Assembly (NCBI RefSeq): GCF_002937075.1
Contig: NZ_NHSJ01000043.1
Coordinates: forward strand, 62,001-126,000
Direction: 5' to 3'
Origin: Rhodoblastus sphagnicola
GTDB lineage: Bacteria > Pseudomonadota > Alphaproteobacteria > Rhizobiales > Beijerinckiaceae
Length of the DNA: 64,000 nt
A program made the translations under genes and the position numbers. The first letter of the stretch is position 1; every line of letters begins with the position of its first letter. Positions 28,288 to 37,689 of this stretch are shown here, one piece after another. The notes beneath the pieces were generated by a model. The model had not been told where the DNA came from and did not search any database. It saw nothing but the letters and a program-made list of their open reading frames with translations.

Positions 28288-28779
28288 ATCTCCAGCCCGA
28301 AAGCCGATCGGCCTTGAGCTGAAACTTCGATAAGGGCGGGCAGTCCACCCTTCTCAGCCCGGTAGGGGCTGAAATCGCTTGCAGACGCGTTTTTCGATGC
28401 GGATTCCCTTTGTTGCTTACGAGCCGAACGTTGCCGCGGCAAAGCGAACGCGCACCGCCGAGTCGATGTCCCGATCACCACATGAGCTTCAGGAAACCGG
28501 ACTCCGTTGTGAGCTCGGCATTCGGAGCGAGAGACGTGACGAAGCATGACGCGACGAAGTTAAAATAAGCCCCACGCCTGAGCGGGGACTGTGCCGTTTG
28601 GTCACTATTTCCTCACGAGCTTAAGATTGTCGCGCGTTCTGTCTGGCGACTGCGTGAGCTTCAATATCATAAATTAACGAACGAATCAAAGGATTATTGA
28701 TCCGCCAAAATCTCCAGGCGGTCAATGGTTAAGATCGGCGCCGCAAGTCGCGAATGCGACTTGCGTATGTCGCCTTTTC
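28288..28779. other. 492-base intergenic region between fdxA and carD
   Basis: No convincing gene is seen. The carD-proximal part holds a small hairpin (CAGCCC with GGGGCTG near 28357-28371) and a leftward 87-codon open frame that overlaps the carD start and has no family features. The region near 28670-28735 is AT-rich with an ATGGTTAA octamer (28725-28732). It probably contains the carD promoter and could hold a small RNA, but none was recognised. Confidence 0.4.
28742..28765 (-). terminator. Hairpin after fdxA
   Basis: CGCAAGTCGC and GCGACTTGCG make a perfect ten-base-pair stem with a GAAT loop, starting 14 bases past the fdxA stop codon. No clear U-run follows, so it may be a weak terminator or a 3'-stabilising structure. 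Confidence 0.45.
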
Positions 28780-29118
28780 TCAGTCGCCCTGGCCGGGGTT
28801 CTTGCTGAAAAAGGCCTCCAGCTTGCCTTCGCGACCGTCGTGTTCCTTGGCCTGCGGCATGGCGTCGCGCTTGATCGTGACGTTGGGCCAAAGCTGCGCG
28901 TATTCGGCGTTCAGCGCGAGCCATTTTTCAAGATCCGGCTCCGTGTCGGGCTTGATCGCCTCGGCCGGACATTCCGGCTCGCAGACGCCGCAGTCGATGC
29001 ATTCATCGGGGTTGATGACAAGCATGTTCTCGCCCTCGTAGAAACAATCCACGGGGCACACCTCGACACAATCCATGTACTTGCACATGATGCAATTGTC
29101 GACGACGACGTAGGCCAT
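28780..29118 (-). CDS. fdxA: Seven-iron ferredoxin FdxA
   Basis: A 112-residue ferredoxin with a [3Fe-4S] and a [4Fe-4S] cluster. The N-terminus has [20 protein letters not shown], followed by [16 protein letters not shown] near residue 40, which is the Azotobacter FdI/FdxA pattern. The helical C-terminal extension of about 50 residues is typical. It is a cytosolic low-potential electron carrier whose partner is not evident. It begins at an ATG with GAGAGG before it and ends in a hairpin. Its neighbours are cobT, which runs the same way, and carD. Confidence 0.94.
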   Translation of the reverse strand: MAYVVVDNCIMCKYMDCVEVCPVDCFYEGENMLVINPDECIDCGVCEPECPAEAIKPDTEPDLEKWLALNAEYAQLWPNVTIKRDAMPQAKEHDGREGKLEAFFSKNPGQGD

Positions 29119-29225
29119 TATCCTCTCCGCACGCGACCTGAAACCGCGCGATCAACTATGAATGTGCGGCTAGCTACCGCTTTTGTTGACGCTATGCAAG
29201 CCATGCTTGGCGCGCCGCGTCCAAT

Positions 29226-31109
29226 TTATCGGCCGCCATGGGCGCGCGTTTGCGTGTCCGAGAACAGTTCCGCCAGTTTCTCGGTCATGGCGCCGCCAAG
29301 CTCCTCGGCGTCGACGATGGTCAGGGCGCGGCTGTAATAACGCGTGACATCATGTCCAATGCCGATGGCGAGAAGTTCGACAAGGTTCTGGCTCTCGATC
29401 TGGCCGATCATCTGGCGAAGATGTTTCTCCAGATAGTGGCCGGCGTTTACGGAAAGCGTGGAATCGTCGACGGGCGCGCCATCGGAGATCATCATCAGAA
29501 TCTTGCGTTGCTCCGAACGACCGAGCAATCTCTTGTAGGCCCAATCCAAGGCTTCGCCGTCGATATTCTCCTTGAGCAGCCCCTCGCGCATCATGAGGCC
29601 GAGATTCTTCCTCGACCGGCGCCAGGGCGCGTCGGCCGATTTGTAGACGATATGTCGCAGGTCGTTGAGGCGGCCGGGGTTGGCCGGCTTACCCGCGGCG
29701 AGCCAGGCTTCGCGCGCCTGCCCGCCCTTCCAGGCCTTGGTCGTGAACCCGAGGATTTCCACCTTGACGCCGCAACGCTCCAGCGTGCGCGCCAGAATGT
29801 CGGCGCAAGTCGCCGCCACGGTGATGGGGCGGCCCCGCATCGAACCTGAATTGTCGATCAGCAGCGTCACCACGGTGTCGCGGAAATCGGCGTCCTTCTC
29901 GCGCTTGAACGAAAGCGGCGTCTGCGGATCGACGATCACGCGCGACAGCCGCGCCGGGTCGAGCATGCCTTCTTCGAGGTCGAATTCCCAGGCGCGGTTC
30001 TGCTGCGCCAGCAGCCGTCTTTGCAAGCGGTTGGCCAGTCGCGCCACGACCGCCGAGAGATGGAGCAACTGCTTGTCGAGATAGGCGCGCAACCGTTCCA
30101 ACTCCTCGGGATCGCAAAGATCCTCGGCGTTGACGGTCTCGTCGAATTGGGGCGCGAAGGCGCGATAGTCCGCGCCGGGCGCCATGGCGTTGGACGGCGG
30201 CGGACGCCGCGTTCCCGAGGGCTCGTCGCTCTCGCCGGGCGCGAGATCGTCGGGCGTTTCGCCCGGCGGACCGCTCTCCACGTCGCCCTCGAAGTCGGGC
30301 GTGGCCTCGTCGGCATCCTCGACGCGTTCGCTCTTGAGTTGATCGAAGGCCTGTTCCTGCTCGCCCTCGCCCCCTGACTCGTCCTCGCCATTGTCCGGGC
30401 GATCGTTGGAGTCTTCATCGTCCTCGTCGATCCGATCGTCGCCGGCTTCCGCCAGATCGAGATCCTCCAGGATGTGGCGGACGATTTTCGCAAAGCCGCG
30501 CTGATCTTCCAGCGCCGAGTCCAGGCGCGCCAATGTCGCGCCCGCCTGGGTCTCGATGACGTCGCGCCAAAGCTCGACGACTCCGCGCGCCGCGTCGGGC
30601 GGGGGGCGTCCGGTCAGCCGCTCGCGCGCCAGCAGGGCCAGGGCGTCTTCCAGCGGCGCGTCGTCGCGCGCGCGGACGGCGGACAGGCCCGCGCGTTGAT
30701 AGCGGTCGTTCAGGGCCGCTTCGAGATTCTGGGCGACGCCAACCATGCGCCGCGCGCCAACACATTCCACGCGCGTCTGCTCGAGCGCGTCGAAGATCGC
30801 CCGCGCGGCCTCGCCGCGCGGCATGATCTTGCGATGCAACCCGGCGTCATGACAGGCGATCCGCAGCGCGGCGGAATCCGCCTGGCCGCGCAGCACGGTC
30901 GCATCCTGCGCGCTCATCCGGCGCGGCGGTTCGGGCAGCCGCGGCGCGCCAGGCTCCACAGCCTGAATTGCGCCCGGCTTGTCGACGACAAAGCTGACTT
31001 CGAGCCCGGGCTTGGCCGCCATGGCGCGCAGACAGCCGACCACCGCCCGCTTGAACGGTTCGGAGGGCGCCTCGCGGGGACCCGGGGCCTTTTGGTTGGA
31101 AGACGTCAA
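29226..31109 (-). CDS. cobT: Aerobic cobaltochelatase subunit CobT
   Basis: A 627-residue protein of the CobN-CobS-CobT complex, which inserts cobalt into hydrogenobyrinic acid a,c-diamide during aerobic cobalamin synthesis. The middle is a very acidic Asp/Glu-rich stretch (about residues 215-310). The C-terminal VWA domain has the MIDAS motif [12 protein letters not shown], and [14 protein letters not shown] follows. Length is typical. cobS lies 26 bases upstream in the same direction, so the two are one transcript. CobN is not in the window. The link to B12-dependent Ecm is functional, not operonic. Confidence 0.95.
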   Translation of the reverse strand: MTSSNQKAPGPREAPSEPFKRAVVGCLRAMAAKPGLEVSFVVDKPGAIQAVEPGAPRLPEPPRRMSAQDATVLRGQADSAALRIACHDAGLHRKIMPRGEAARAIFDALEQTRVECVGARRMVGVAQNLEAALNDRYQRAGLSAVRARDDAPLEDALALLARERLTGRPPPDAARGVVELWRDVIETQAGATLARLDSALEDQRGFAKIVRHILEDLDLAEAGDDRIDEDDEDSNDRPDNGEDESGGEGEQEQAFDQLKSERVEDADEATPDFEGDVESGPPGETPDDLAPGESDEPSGTRRPPPSNAMAPGADYRAFAPQFDETVNAEDLCDPEELERLRAYLDKQLLHLSAVVARLANRLQRRLLAQQNRAWEFDLEEGMLDPARLSRVIVDPQTPLSFKREKDADFRDTVVTLLIDNSGSMRGRPITVAATCADILARTLERCGVKVEILGFTTKAWKGGQAREAWLAAGKPANPGRLNDLRHIVYKSADAPWRRSRKNLGLMMREGLLKENIDGEALDWAYKRLLGRSEQRKILMMISDGAPVDDSTLSVNAGHYLEKHLRQMIGQIESQNLVELLAIGIGHDVTRYYSRALTIVDAEELGGAMTEKLAELFSDTQTRAHGGR

Positions 31110-31134
31110 AGGGCGCGACCTCGCCGAAAAATGG

Positions 31135-32115
31135 TCAGCTCAGAGCGACATTCAACGCCGATTCGGGCAGATCCTTGCCGAAACAGCGCTGGTAGAATTC
31201 GGCGACCAGCGGCCGTTCGAGTTCGTCGCACTTGTTGAGGAAGGTCAGCCGGAAGGCGAAGCCGATGTCGCCGAAGATTTCACAGTTTTCCGCCCAGGTG
31301 ATCACCGTGCGCGGGCTCATCACCGTGGAGAGATCGCCGGCCATGAAGGCGTTGCGGGTGAGATCGGCGACACGAACCATCTTGCCGATCGTGTCGCGCC
31401 CATCGCCGCCCGCCAGACCGTGCTTGACCTTGGCGGCCACGATTTCGACCTCCTTGTCGTGCGGCAGGTAGTTCAGCATGGTGACGATCGACCAGCGATC
31501 CATCTGCCCCTGGTTGATCTGCTGCGTGCCGTGATAGAGACCGGAGGTGTCGCCCAAGCCGATCGTATTCGCGGTGCAGAACAGGCGGAAGGCGGGATGG
31601 GGCTTGATGACGCGATTCTGGTCCAGCAGCGTCAGCCGGCCGGAGACCTCGAGAACGCGCTGGATCACGAACATCACGTCCGGGCGGCCGGCGTCATATT
31701 CGTCGAAACAGAGAGCGATATTGTTCTGCAACGCCCAAGGCAGGATGCCGTCGCGGAATTCGGTGATCTGCTTGCCGTCCTTAAGGACGATGGCGTCCTT
31801 GCCGACCAGATCGACGCGCGAGACGTGGCTGTCGAGATTGACGCGCACGCAGGGCCAGTTCAGCCGGGCCGCGACCTGCTCGATATGGGTCGATTTGCCG
31901 GTGCCGTGATAGCCGGTGACCATGACGCGGCGGTTGAAGGCGAAACCGGCGAGGATGGCGAGCGTGGTGGTGCGATCGAACAGATAATCCGGATCAAGTT
32001 CCGGCACATGTTCAGTTCGCGTGGAGAACGCGGGAACCTTCATAGCCGAATCGAAGCCGAAGGTTTCGCGCACCGCGATGAATGTGTCTGGAATCGCGAG
32101 CTTGGGCGTTGTCAT
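31135..32115 (-). CDS. cobS: Aerobic cobaltochelatase subunit CobS
   Basis: A 326-residue AAA+ ATPase of the MoxR type that partners CobT. Motifs are Walker [20 protein letters not shown], Walker [15 protein letters not shown], sensor [18 protein letters not shown] and the helical lid [14 protein letters not shown]. The start was placed at the ATG ([12 protein letters not shown]) at 32113-32115, since earlier in-frame residues are basic and not conserved. It is the first gene of cobS-cobT and drives cobalt insertion together with CobN. Confidence 0.95.
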   Translation of the reverse strand: MTTPKLAIPDTFIAVRETFGFDSAMKVPAFSTRTEHVPELDPDYLFDRTTTLAILAGFAFNRRVMVTGYHGTGKSTHIEQVAARLNWPCVRVNLDSHVSRVDLVGKDAIVLKDGKQITEFRDGILPWALQNNIALCFDEYDAGRPDVMFVIQRVLEVSGRLTLLDQNRVIKPHPAFRLFCTANTIGLGDTSGLYHGTQQINQGQMDRWSIVTMLNYLPHDKEVEIVAAKVKHGLAGGDGRDTIGKMVRVADLTRNAFMAGDLSTVMSPRTVITWAENCEIFGDIGFAFRLTFLNKCDELERPLVAEFYQRCFGKDLPESALNVALS

Positions 32116-32313
32116 CGACGTCAATTGCTTCTGTCCTCCATTGTCGCCGCGCTTTTTCCTCTCCAGTGCGAAGCGGACGCGCGCGATCCGACGGGTTTTA
32201 TCCATGCACGTCCGGGCGGCGACGGGCCTAGCCTCAAAGACTCGGAATCCTTGATAGCCTTTCGGCGCGCGGGCCTACAAGCAAAAGCTTGGATTTCTTG
32301 GATCAGGCCGGGA

Positions 32314-32895
32314 TCATACGGCCCGAGAGGAGCGCAGCACATTGTAGGCGTTGATGATCTCGCGCAGCTTATCTTCATTGGAACGATCCCCGCCATTGGC
32401 GTCGGGATGCAGTCTCTTGACCATTTCCTTGTAGCGCCCCTTGATCTCGGCGGGGCGCGCTTCATCGTCAAGACCGAGAACGTGCAAGGCCTTGCGGGCG
32501 ACAACCCCGTGCTTGGGCGTCCGGCTCTTGCCCGCCTTGGCGCCCTGCATATGGAAAGGATCCTGCATGCCGGCGCTGGCGACGCCAGCGCGGTTGGCGC
32601 CCATTTTCCAGGTCGGCCGGTGGCCGATCACGGCGTCCTTCTGATAGCGGAGGACATCTTCGTCGCTCATGCCGTTAAAATAGTTGTAAGTCGCGTTATA
32701 TTCTTTGACATGATCGAGACAGAAACAAAAATACTGCCCTTCCCGCAACCGCCCCATCGGCGCGCGGAATTCGCCGGGGGCCTGGCAACCGGGATGCGAG
32801 CAAACCGTCCCACGCGCGGGGCTAGGCTCCGTCTTGGCTTCGCGTCGCGTCCTGATTCGGTCGAACAAGGGTGAGTTGAGGTTCATGTTCGGCAT
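32314..32895 (-). CDS. J-domain protein with N-terminal Cys-containing region
   Basis: A 193-residue protein. The C-terminal 65 residues form a J domain: ALHVLGLDDEARPAEIKGRY followed by KEMVKRLHPDANGGDRS, with the HPD motif needed to stimulate a DnaK-type ATPase. The N-terminal part has Cys and His residues (VCSHPGCQ and YFCFCLDHVKEY) that might bind zinc. There is no G/F region or DnaJ zinc finger, so it is a specialised co-chaperone. The gene is divergent from bolA and lies upstream of cobS. The client protein is unknown. Confidence 0.85.
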   Translation of the reverse strand: MPNMNLNSPLFDRIRTRREAKTEPSPARGTVCSHPGCQAPGEFRAPMGRLREGQYFCFCLDHVKEYNATYNYFNGMSDEDVLRYQKDAVIGHRPTWKMGANRAGVASAGMQDPFHMQGAKAGKSRTPKHGVVARKALHVLGLDDEARPAEIKGRYKEMVKRLHPDANGGDRSNEDKLREIINAYNVLRSSRAV

Positions 32896-32990
32896 GATAT
32901 GGCGTGGTCGGCGCCGGGGGCAAGGATGATGAGGAGATTAAATCCGTTGACTTACCAAATTGCCCGCAAATGAAGGAACAGGTGAAAAAA

Positions 32991-33275
32991 ATGGCGCTCA
33001 GTCTCCGCGAACGCATGGAATCGAAGCTCAGGCAGGCCTTCGCCTCGACAGAGGTCGAGGTCATCGACGACTCTCACAAGCATGCGGGTCATATCGTGCA
33101 TGAAGGCGGGGCGCCGCAGGGGGGAGAAACGCATTTCCGCGTTCGGATCGTCTCGCCCGACTTTGCGGGAAAAAGCCGCGTGGAGCGACATCGCGCCGTC
33201 AATGCGCTGTTCGCCGACGAATTCGCCGGCGGATTGCATGCGCTGGCGCTCGATACGCGCGCGCCGGGCGAATGA
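32991..33275 (+). CDS. bolA: BolA family protein
   Basis: A 94-residue BolA/IbaG-type protein. The core fold shows LRERMESKLRQAFASTEVEV, the conserved HKHAGH histidine segment (glutaredoxin/iron-sulfur ligand region), GETHFRVRIVSPDFAGK, and SRVERHRAVNALFADEF. BolA proteins pair with monothiol glutaredoxins in iron-sulfur homeostasis or act as transcriptional regulators. The start at 32991 (MALSLRERM) follows an AAGGAACAGGTG ribosome-binding site; the frame is open 29 codons further upstream. It is divergent from the J-domain gene. Confidence 0.9.
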   Translation: MALSLRERMESKLRQAFASTEVEVIDDSHKHAGHIVHEGGAPQGGETHFRVRIVSPDFAGKSRVERHRAVNALFADEFAGGLHALALDTRAPGE

Positions 33276-33424
33276 ACGGCGGTCATTAAATCGCCGCAAG
33301 CAAGGCGCATCGGAACCGACGCGCTTTTGAGCTTTGATTTGACGGCGGGGGCGTCCATAACGCGCCCTTGAGCGTCTAATACGCGAATTTGCCTGAAACG
33401 CGATCCGGAGGTATGCGGAACGCC

Positions 33425-34786
33425 ATGAGTCCCAAGTCCTTTCGTTCCTCTCTGCGTCTGACTTTGCTCACGGCGCTCCTCCTGCCTGGCCTTGCTGCGC
33501 CGAACCAGGCTTTCGCCGCGCGCAAGCACGCCAAAGCCAAAGCCGCGCCCGCGCAAGCGGCGGTCGCGCATGTGCCGACCCCTTATATCGCCATCGACGT
33601 GGAGAGCGGCCGCGTCATCGCCCAACGCGATTCGACCCGCGCCTGGTTCCCGGCCTCGGTGACGAAACTGATGACGGTTTACGTGGCGCTCGACGCTGTC
33701 AAGTCGGGGCGGCTTACGCTCGATACGCCCCTGTTCGTGAGCGCGCGCGCGGCCCGGATGCAACCTTCCAAAATGGGTTTTGCGCCGGGCGCCCAGGTGA
33801 CGCTGGGAAATGCCTTGAAAATGCTGATGGTCAAGTCGGCCAACGATCTTGCTGTCACCATCGCCGAGGGCGTCTCGGGATCGGTCGAGGCTTTCGCCGA
33901 TGAGATGAATGCGTCGGCGCACGCCCTGGGCATGCAGGAGTCGCATTTCGTCAATCCAAACGGGCTGCACGATCCCAATCATTACAGTTCCGCGCGCGAC
34001 ATGGCGATTTTGGGTCGCGCCATCCTGCTGCGCTTTCCCGAGCGCGCCGATCTCTTCAATATCGGCGCCTTCAGGCTCGGGGACCAGATCGTGCCCACCC
34101 ACAATGGGCTGCTCGGCCGCTATCCCGGCGCCGACGGGATGAAGACCGGCTTTACCTGTCCGGCGGGGTTCAATCTGGTCGCCAGCGCCACGCGGTCAGG
34201 CCGTCGGGTGATCGTTGTGGTCTTTGGCGACACGTCCGCGCGCGTGCGCACCGCTCACGCGGTTGACCTGCTGAATCAATCCTTCGCCGGTTCCGCTTCG
34301 AACACCACGATCGCCGACCTGCCCTCGGCTGGCGGCGCGCCGCCGAACATGAAGGCCGTGGCTTGCGGCGGCCGGAGCAAGCAAGCGCAACTCGCCGCCG
34401 AGAGCGAGGATTTTGCCGCGCCGGTCGCGGCGGCGGAAGGCGAACAGGCGGCGCCGGCCAGCGGCGCGGCAATCGCCGCCTTGCCGCGTCCCAGCTATGA
34501 ACCCGTCGATCTCTTTGTTGGCCCGGCGCCGGGCTATCAGGGACCGGTCGCCGGTCCTCGTCCCGCCGACACGCCGATCGGCGTCATCGCTTATTCCGCG
34601 CCGCCAGCCGCCGCCGCGGCTTCGGCGATCTCCCATCATGCGGCGACGCCCGCGCCGAAGCCGGTCCACGCCCACAAGGCCGCCAAGCACAAAGCGGCCG
34701 CGATCAAGGGCGCGGCGACAAAAAAGGATGACAAGGCGAAGGCGGGCGCCGACCAGCCCAAGCACGACAAGGCGGCCGCGCATTGA
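33425..34786 (+). CDS. Serine-type D-alanyl-D-alanine carboxypeptidase
   Basis: A 453-residue periplasmic peptidase S11 (low-molecular-mass penicillin-binding protein). A signal peptide is followed by an Ala/Lys-rich linker and the catalytic domain with SxxK in WFPASVTKLMTVYVAL, SxN in VKSANDLAVTIAEG and KTG in GMKTGFTCPAGFNLV. The C-terminal 150 residues are Ala/Pro/Lys-rich and lack the PBP5 beta domain, so it may bind the wall rather than the membrane. It trims the last D-Ala from peptidoglycan stem peptides. The start follows GGAGGT with 12 bases spacing; an ATG at 33413 is too close to that site. It is coupled to the next gene by overlap. Confidence 0.9.
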   Translation: MSPKSFRSSLRLTLLTALLLPGLAAPNQAFAARKHAKAKAAPAQAAVAHVPTPYIAIDVESGRVIAQRDSTRAWFPASVTKLMTVYVALDAVKSGRLTLDTPLFVSARAARMQPSKMGFAPGAQVTLGNALKMLMVKSANDLAVTIAEGVSGSVEAFADEMNASAHALGMQESHFVNPNGLHDPNHYSSARDMAILGRAILLRFPERADLFNIGAFRLGDQIVPTHNGLLGRYPGADGMKTGFTCPAGFNLVASATRSGRRVIVVVFGDTSARVRTAHAVDLLNQSFAGSASNTTIADLPSAGGAPPNMKAVACGGRSKQAQLAAESEDFAAPVAAAEGEQAAPASGAAIAALPRPSYEPVDLFVGPAPGYQGPVAGPRPADTPIGVIAYSAPPAAAAASAISHHAATPAPKPVHAHKAAKHKAAAIKGAATKKDDKAKAGADQPKHDKAAAH

Positions 34787-35991
34787 CAGACGCCTCATCG
34801 AGATCGCAACGCCCCGCGCCGGTTCCGCTGACGATCCTCACGGGATTCCTTGGGGCCGGCAAGACGACCCTGCTCAATCGCCTGTTGCGCGATCCCGGCC
34901 TGGCCCGGTCCGTCGTGCTGATCAACGAATTCGGCGAGATCGGGCTGGATCATCTCTTCGTCGAGAAGATCGACGGCGACATGGTGATGCTGGCGTCGGG
35001 ATGCGTGTGTTGCACCATTCGCGGCGATCTCGTCGATGCGCTGGAGAAACTGCTGCGTGACCGCGACAACGGCCGCATGGGGGAATTCGACCGGGTGATC
35101 ATCGAAACCACGGGCCTCGCCGATCCCGCGCCCGTGCTGCACACGCTCATGAGCCACCCTTATTTCCTGATGCGCTTCCGGTTGGACGGCATCGTGACCT
35201 TGGTCGATGCGGTCAATGGCGCAGCCACGCTTCAAAATCACCCGGAAGCGCTGAAACAGGCCGCCATCGCGGATCGTCTGGTGCTTTCCAAGACCGATCT
35301 GCTCGACAGCGACGAAAGAAGGCATGCGTTCGAAACTCTGACGCGCCGGCTCCACAACATCAATCCGACCGCGCGCTTGCTGCGCGCCGAGGATCCGATC
35401 GGCGCGGCCGAATTGCTCAATGCGGGTTTGCATGATCCCGACTCCGCGCGCCCGAATGTTCGCGCCTGGCTGAACGCCGAGGCCTTGGCCGAAACGGCCG
35501 TCACCGACACAGCATCGACCGACACCTGCGCCGTTTGCGGCGAGGACCACGATCACGCGCACCACGACCATGCCCATCACGACCATGCCCATCACGATCA
35601 CGGCAACCATGACGAGGCTATCCGCAGTTTCTGTCTCACCAGCGCGGAACCGCTGAGTCCGAACGCCTGCGGTCTGTTTCTGGAAATGCTGCGCAGCGCG
35701 CACGGGCCAAATCTCCTGCGCGTCAAAGGTTTGATCGCGCTGTCGGACGATGCCGAGCGTCCCCTCGTCATCCATGGTGTCCAGCACGTCTTTCATCCGC
35801 CGGTTCGGCTGGACTCCTGGCCCGATGCGGATCGGCGCACCCGGATGGTCTTCATCGTCAAGGATCTCGACGAAAAATTCGTCGAAGGGCTCTATCGCGC
35901 CTTCGCGGGTCAGGCCGCCGTCGACAGGCCGGACGCGACCGCATTGAGCGCAAATCCGCTGGCGCCGCGAGCGGGCGGACTGCTCGGCTGA
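34783..35991 (+). CDS. CobW/COG0523 GTPase, metal chaperone, His-rich
   Basis: A 402-residue G3E GTPase. Motifs are Walker A LTGFLGAGKTTLLN, the metal-binding SGCVCCTIRGDL (CxCC), switch IETTGLADPAPV and VLSKTDLLD. Near residue 250 there is a run of repeated His/Asp/Ala (built from about 15-base DNA repeats), then the CobW C-terminal domain. Relatives deliver zinc or other metals, and CobW itself is linked to cobalt chelation. It starts with TTG, overlapping the stop of the peptidase gene. cobS and cobT lie 3 kb away, so a cobalt role is possible; a zinc role is equally possible. Confidence 0.88.
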   Translation: MTDASSRSQRPAPVPLTILTGFLGAGKTTLLNRLLRDPGLARSVVLINEFGEIGLDHLFVEKIDGDMVMLASGCVCCTIRGDLVDALEKLLRDRDNGRMGEFDRVIIETTGLADPAPVLHTLMSHPYFLMRFRLDGIVTLVDAVNGAATLQNHPEALKQAAIADRLVLSKTDLLDSDERRHAFETLTRRLHNINPTARLLRAEDPIGAAELLNAGLHDPDSARPNVRAWLNAEALAETAVTDTASTDTCAVCGEDHDHAHHDHAHHDHAHHDHGNHDEAIRSFCLTSAEPLSPNACGLFLEMLRSAHGPNLLRVKGLIALSDDAERPLVIHGVQHVFHPPVRLDSWPDADRRTRMVFIVKDLDEKFVEGLYRAFAGQAAVDRPDATALSANPLAPRAGGLLG

Positions 35992-36006
35992 ATTCTGGCC
36001 CAAAGT

Positions 36007-37368
36007 TTGAATGATTCTAACTGGAGCTGTTCTGGTGAGGTCATTTGGTGTCAAAACGGCGCAAAATGCCGGACTTTGTCGCTGATATGGCCGGAGTTGA
36101 AGCATTTGACCGATTCGTACTGGCTTCCTGCCTCATTCTTGAACGGGCTATCGCCGGGCGCTTTGGACGCGCCGCGATCCCCGGAGGCGGACCTCGCGCG
36201 CGGGGCCGACGATTCTCAGCCGCCCTTCCCGCATTTCCTCGAATGTCTCGGCGTGGAAGAGGCGCAAAACTATACGGCCGAATGGGCGGACCTCTGTGAA
36301 CGCGCGCTGGAGCCGAACATCTTCTTCGCGCCCGGTTTCGCCTTGAACGCCGCGCGCCATATTCCAGGCTCCGGCAAACCCGAATTCCTGTTTTGCTGGG
36401 AGGCTGAAGGCGTGAAGGCGCGCGGCCGTCTGCTGGGCGTCTGGCCTCTCCTGTTGCCGCAATCCACGTTTTCGTCGCTGGCGCGGAGTTGGAGCCACGA
36501 TTACGGTTGCTCCGGCGCGCCCTTGCTCGACCGCGCCCGCGCGCCCTTCGCGCTGGAGCGGATGACGGCGTGGCTGCGCCAACATCACCGCCATCTCAGC
36601 GTCTTGGAAACGACCCAGTTGGTCAAGACCAATCCGGATTTCATCGCCATGAGCGAGCATGCGCGGCGACACAATCTTCCTTTCAAAATTGTCGGGCAAT
36701 ATGACCGCGCCAGACTCGACGCCACTCCGGTGGCGGTTGGCGCCCGCGACTTCATTTCGTCCAGGAAACGCAAGGAATTGCAGCGGCAGTATCGGCGTTT
36801 GCGCGAGTTGGGCGCAGTGGCGTTCCATGTGACGCGCGACGCCGACGACCTCCGCGCGCAGATCGAGGCCTATATGCTGCTGGAGGCCAAGGGCTGGAAG
36901 GGCGAGAAAGGCACGGCCTTTCTCAATGACGCGGGTTTGGCGACCTTCCTGCGTGCGATGAGCCGGACGCTTGGGCTTGACGGCAAATGCCGGATCTATT
37001 GGCTGTCGCTCAACCAGAAGATGATCGCCGGAAATATCGTCTTGCTGGATTCCCGGGGCGGCGCCTATTTCTGGAAAACCACCTATGACGAGGATTACCG
37101 TTCGCTGTCGCCGGGCGTTTTGCTGACCATGGACATGACCGACCGCCTGCTCGAGGACAAGGACGTCGCAACGGTGGATTCCTGCGCCGTCGCCAATCAT
37201 CCGATGATCGATCACCTCTGGCGCGGACGCTTGTGCATCGCCGACGTCATGATGGGCGCCGCGCCGGATCGCGCCTTCGCGTTCAATGTCGTGTTGCAAC
37301 GCGAAAAGTTTCGCCGCTCGTTGCGGGAAAGGGTCAAGACCGTTCTGGCGCGGATCAAGGCGCGCTGA
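36007..37368 (+). CDS. GNAT-type acyltransferase (PF13480/CelD-like)
   Basis: A protein of up to 453 residues. The C-terminal half has SSRKRKELQRQYRRLRELG, AYMLLEAKGWKGEKGTAFLN and YWLSLNQKMIAGNIVLLDS, features of the Acetyltransf_6 domain of CelD/BcsL and FemAB-like proteins, which modify exopolysaccharide or cell-wall precursors. The N-terminal 60 residues are not conserved-looking and the first start is TTG, so the true start may lie further in. It ends directly before the S4 gene, with no gap. Its substrate is unknown. Confidence 0.7.
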   Translation: MNDSNWSCSGEVIWCQNGAKCRTLSLIWPELKHLTDSYWLPASFLNGLSPGALDAPRSPEADLARGADDSQPPFPHFLECLGVEEAQNYTAEWADLCERALEPNIFFAPGFALNAARHIPGSGKPEFLFCWEAEGVKARGRLLGVWPLLLPQSTFSSLARSWSHDYGCSGAPLLDRARAPFALERMTAWLRQHHRHLSVLETTQLVKTNPDFIAMSEHARRHNLPFKIVGQYDRARLDATPVAVGARDFISSRKRKELQRQYRRLRELGAVAFHVTRDADDLRAQIEAYMLLEAKGWKGEKGTAFLNDAGLATFLRAMSRTLGLDGKCRIYWLSLNQKMIAGNIVLLDSRGGAYFWKTTYDEDYRSLSPGVLLTMDMTDRLLEDKDVATVDSCAVANHPMIDHLWRGRLCIADVMMGAAPDRAFAFNVVLQREKFRRSLRERVKTVLARIKAR

Positions 37369-37659
37369 ATGAGCGGCGATTGCGGCCGCCAGCGCCTCGA
37401 CAAGTGGTTGTGGTTCGCGCGCATGGCGCGAACGCGCGCGCTGGCTCAGGAGTTGATTGAGCACGGCTATGTTCGCGTTGACGGCCGCAAGGCGCAACAG
37501 GTGGCCCGACAGGTCGGCTCGGGAAATGTGCTGACCATCGCCCTGGCGCAAAAAGTGGTTGTCCTGGAAATCCTCGGCTGCGCCGAGCGGCGCGGCTCCT
37601 ATCCCGAGGCGCAAAAACTCTATCGGCTCATCGGTCCCGACGCGCCCGAGGGCGAATGA
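37369..37659 (+). CDS. S4-domain RNA-binding protein (Hsp15-like)
   Basis: A 96-residue protein consisting mainly of an S4 domain: QRLDKWLWFARMARTRALAQ and EHGYVRVDGRKAQQVARQVG. E. coli Hsp15 (HslR), which binds stalled 50S subunits carrying nascent chains, has this layout. The start ATG directly follows the upstream stop codon, so the genes are probably co-translated. A hairpin overlapping its stop codon separates it from the convergent mcd gene. Confidence 0.85.
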   Translation: MSGDCGRQRLDKWLWFARMARTRALAQELIEHGYVRVDGRKAQQVARQVGSGNVLTIALAQKVVVLEILGCAERRGSYPEAQKLYRLIGPDAPEGE

Positions 37660-37680
37660 GCGCGCCTGTAAGGCGCGCTC
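37658..37680. terminator. Hairpin between the S4 gene and mcd
   Basis: GAGCGCGCCT and AGGCGCGCTC form a ten-base-pair perfect stem with a GTA loop in a 30-base gap between convergent genes. It lacks a U-run but is well placed as a bidirectional terminator. Confidence 0.5.
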
Positions 37681-37689
37681 TCGGATCGA

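Noticed and set aside
28284-28547. 87-codon leftward frame before carD
   Set aside because: Overlaps the carD start, Arg/Ser-rich, no ribosome site or family resemblance.
30979-32874. 631-codon rightward frame
   Set aside because: Antisense shadow across cobT, cobS and the J-domain gene, which are all well supported.
35560-35610. Short tandem repeats resembling a CRISPR array
   Set aside because: They are in-frame codon repeats for a His-rich metal-binding loop of the CobW GTPase, only about 15 bases long with no spacers.
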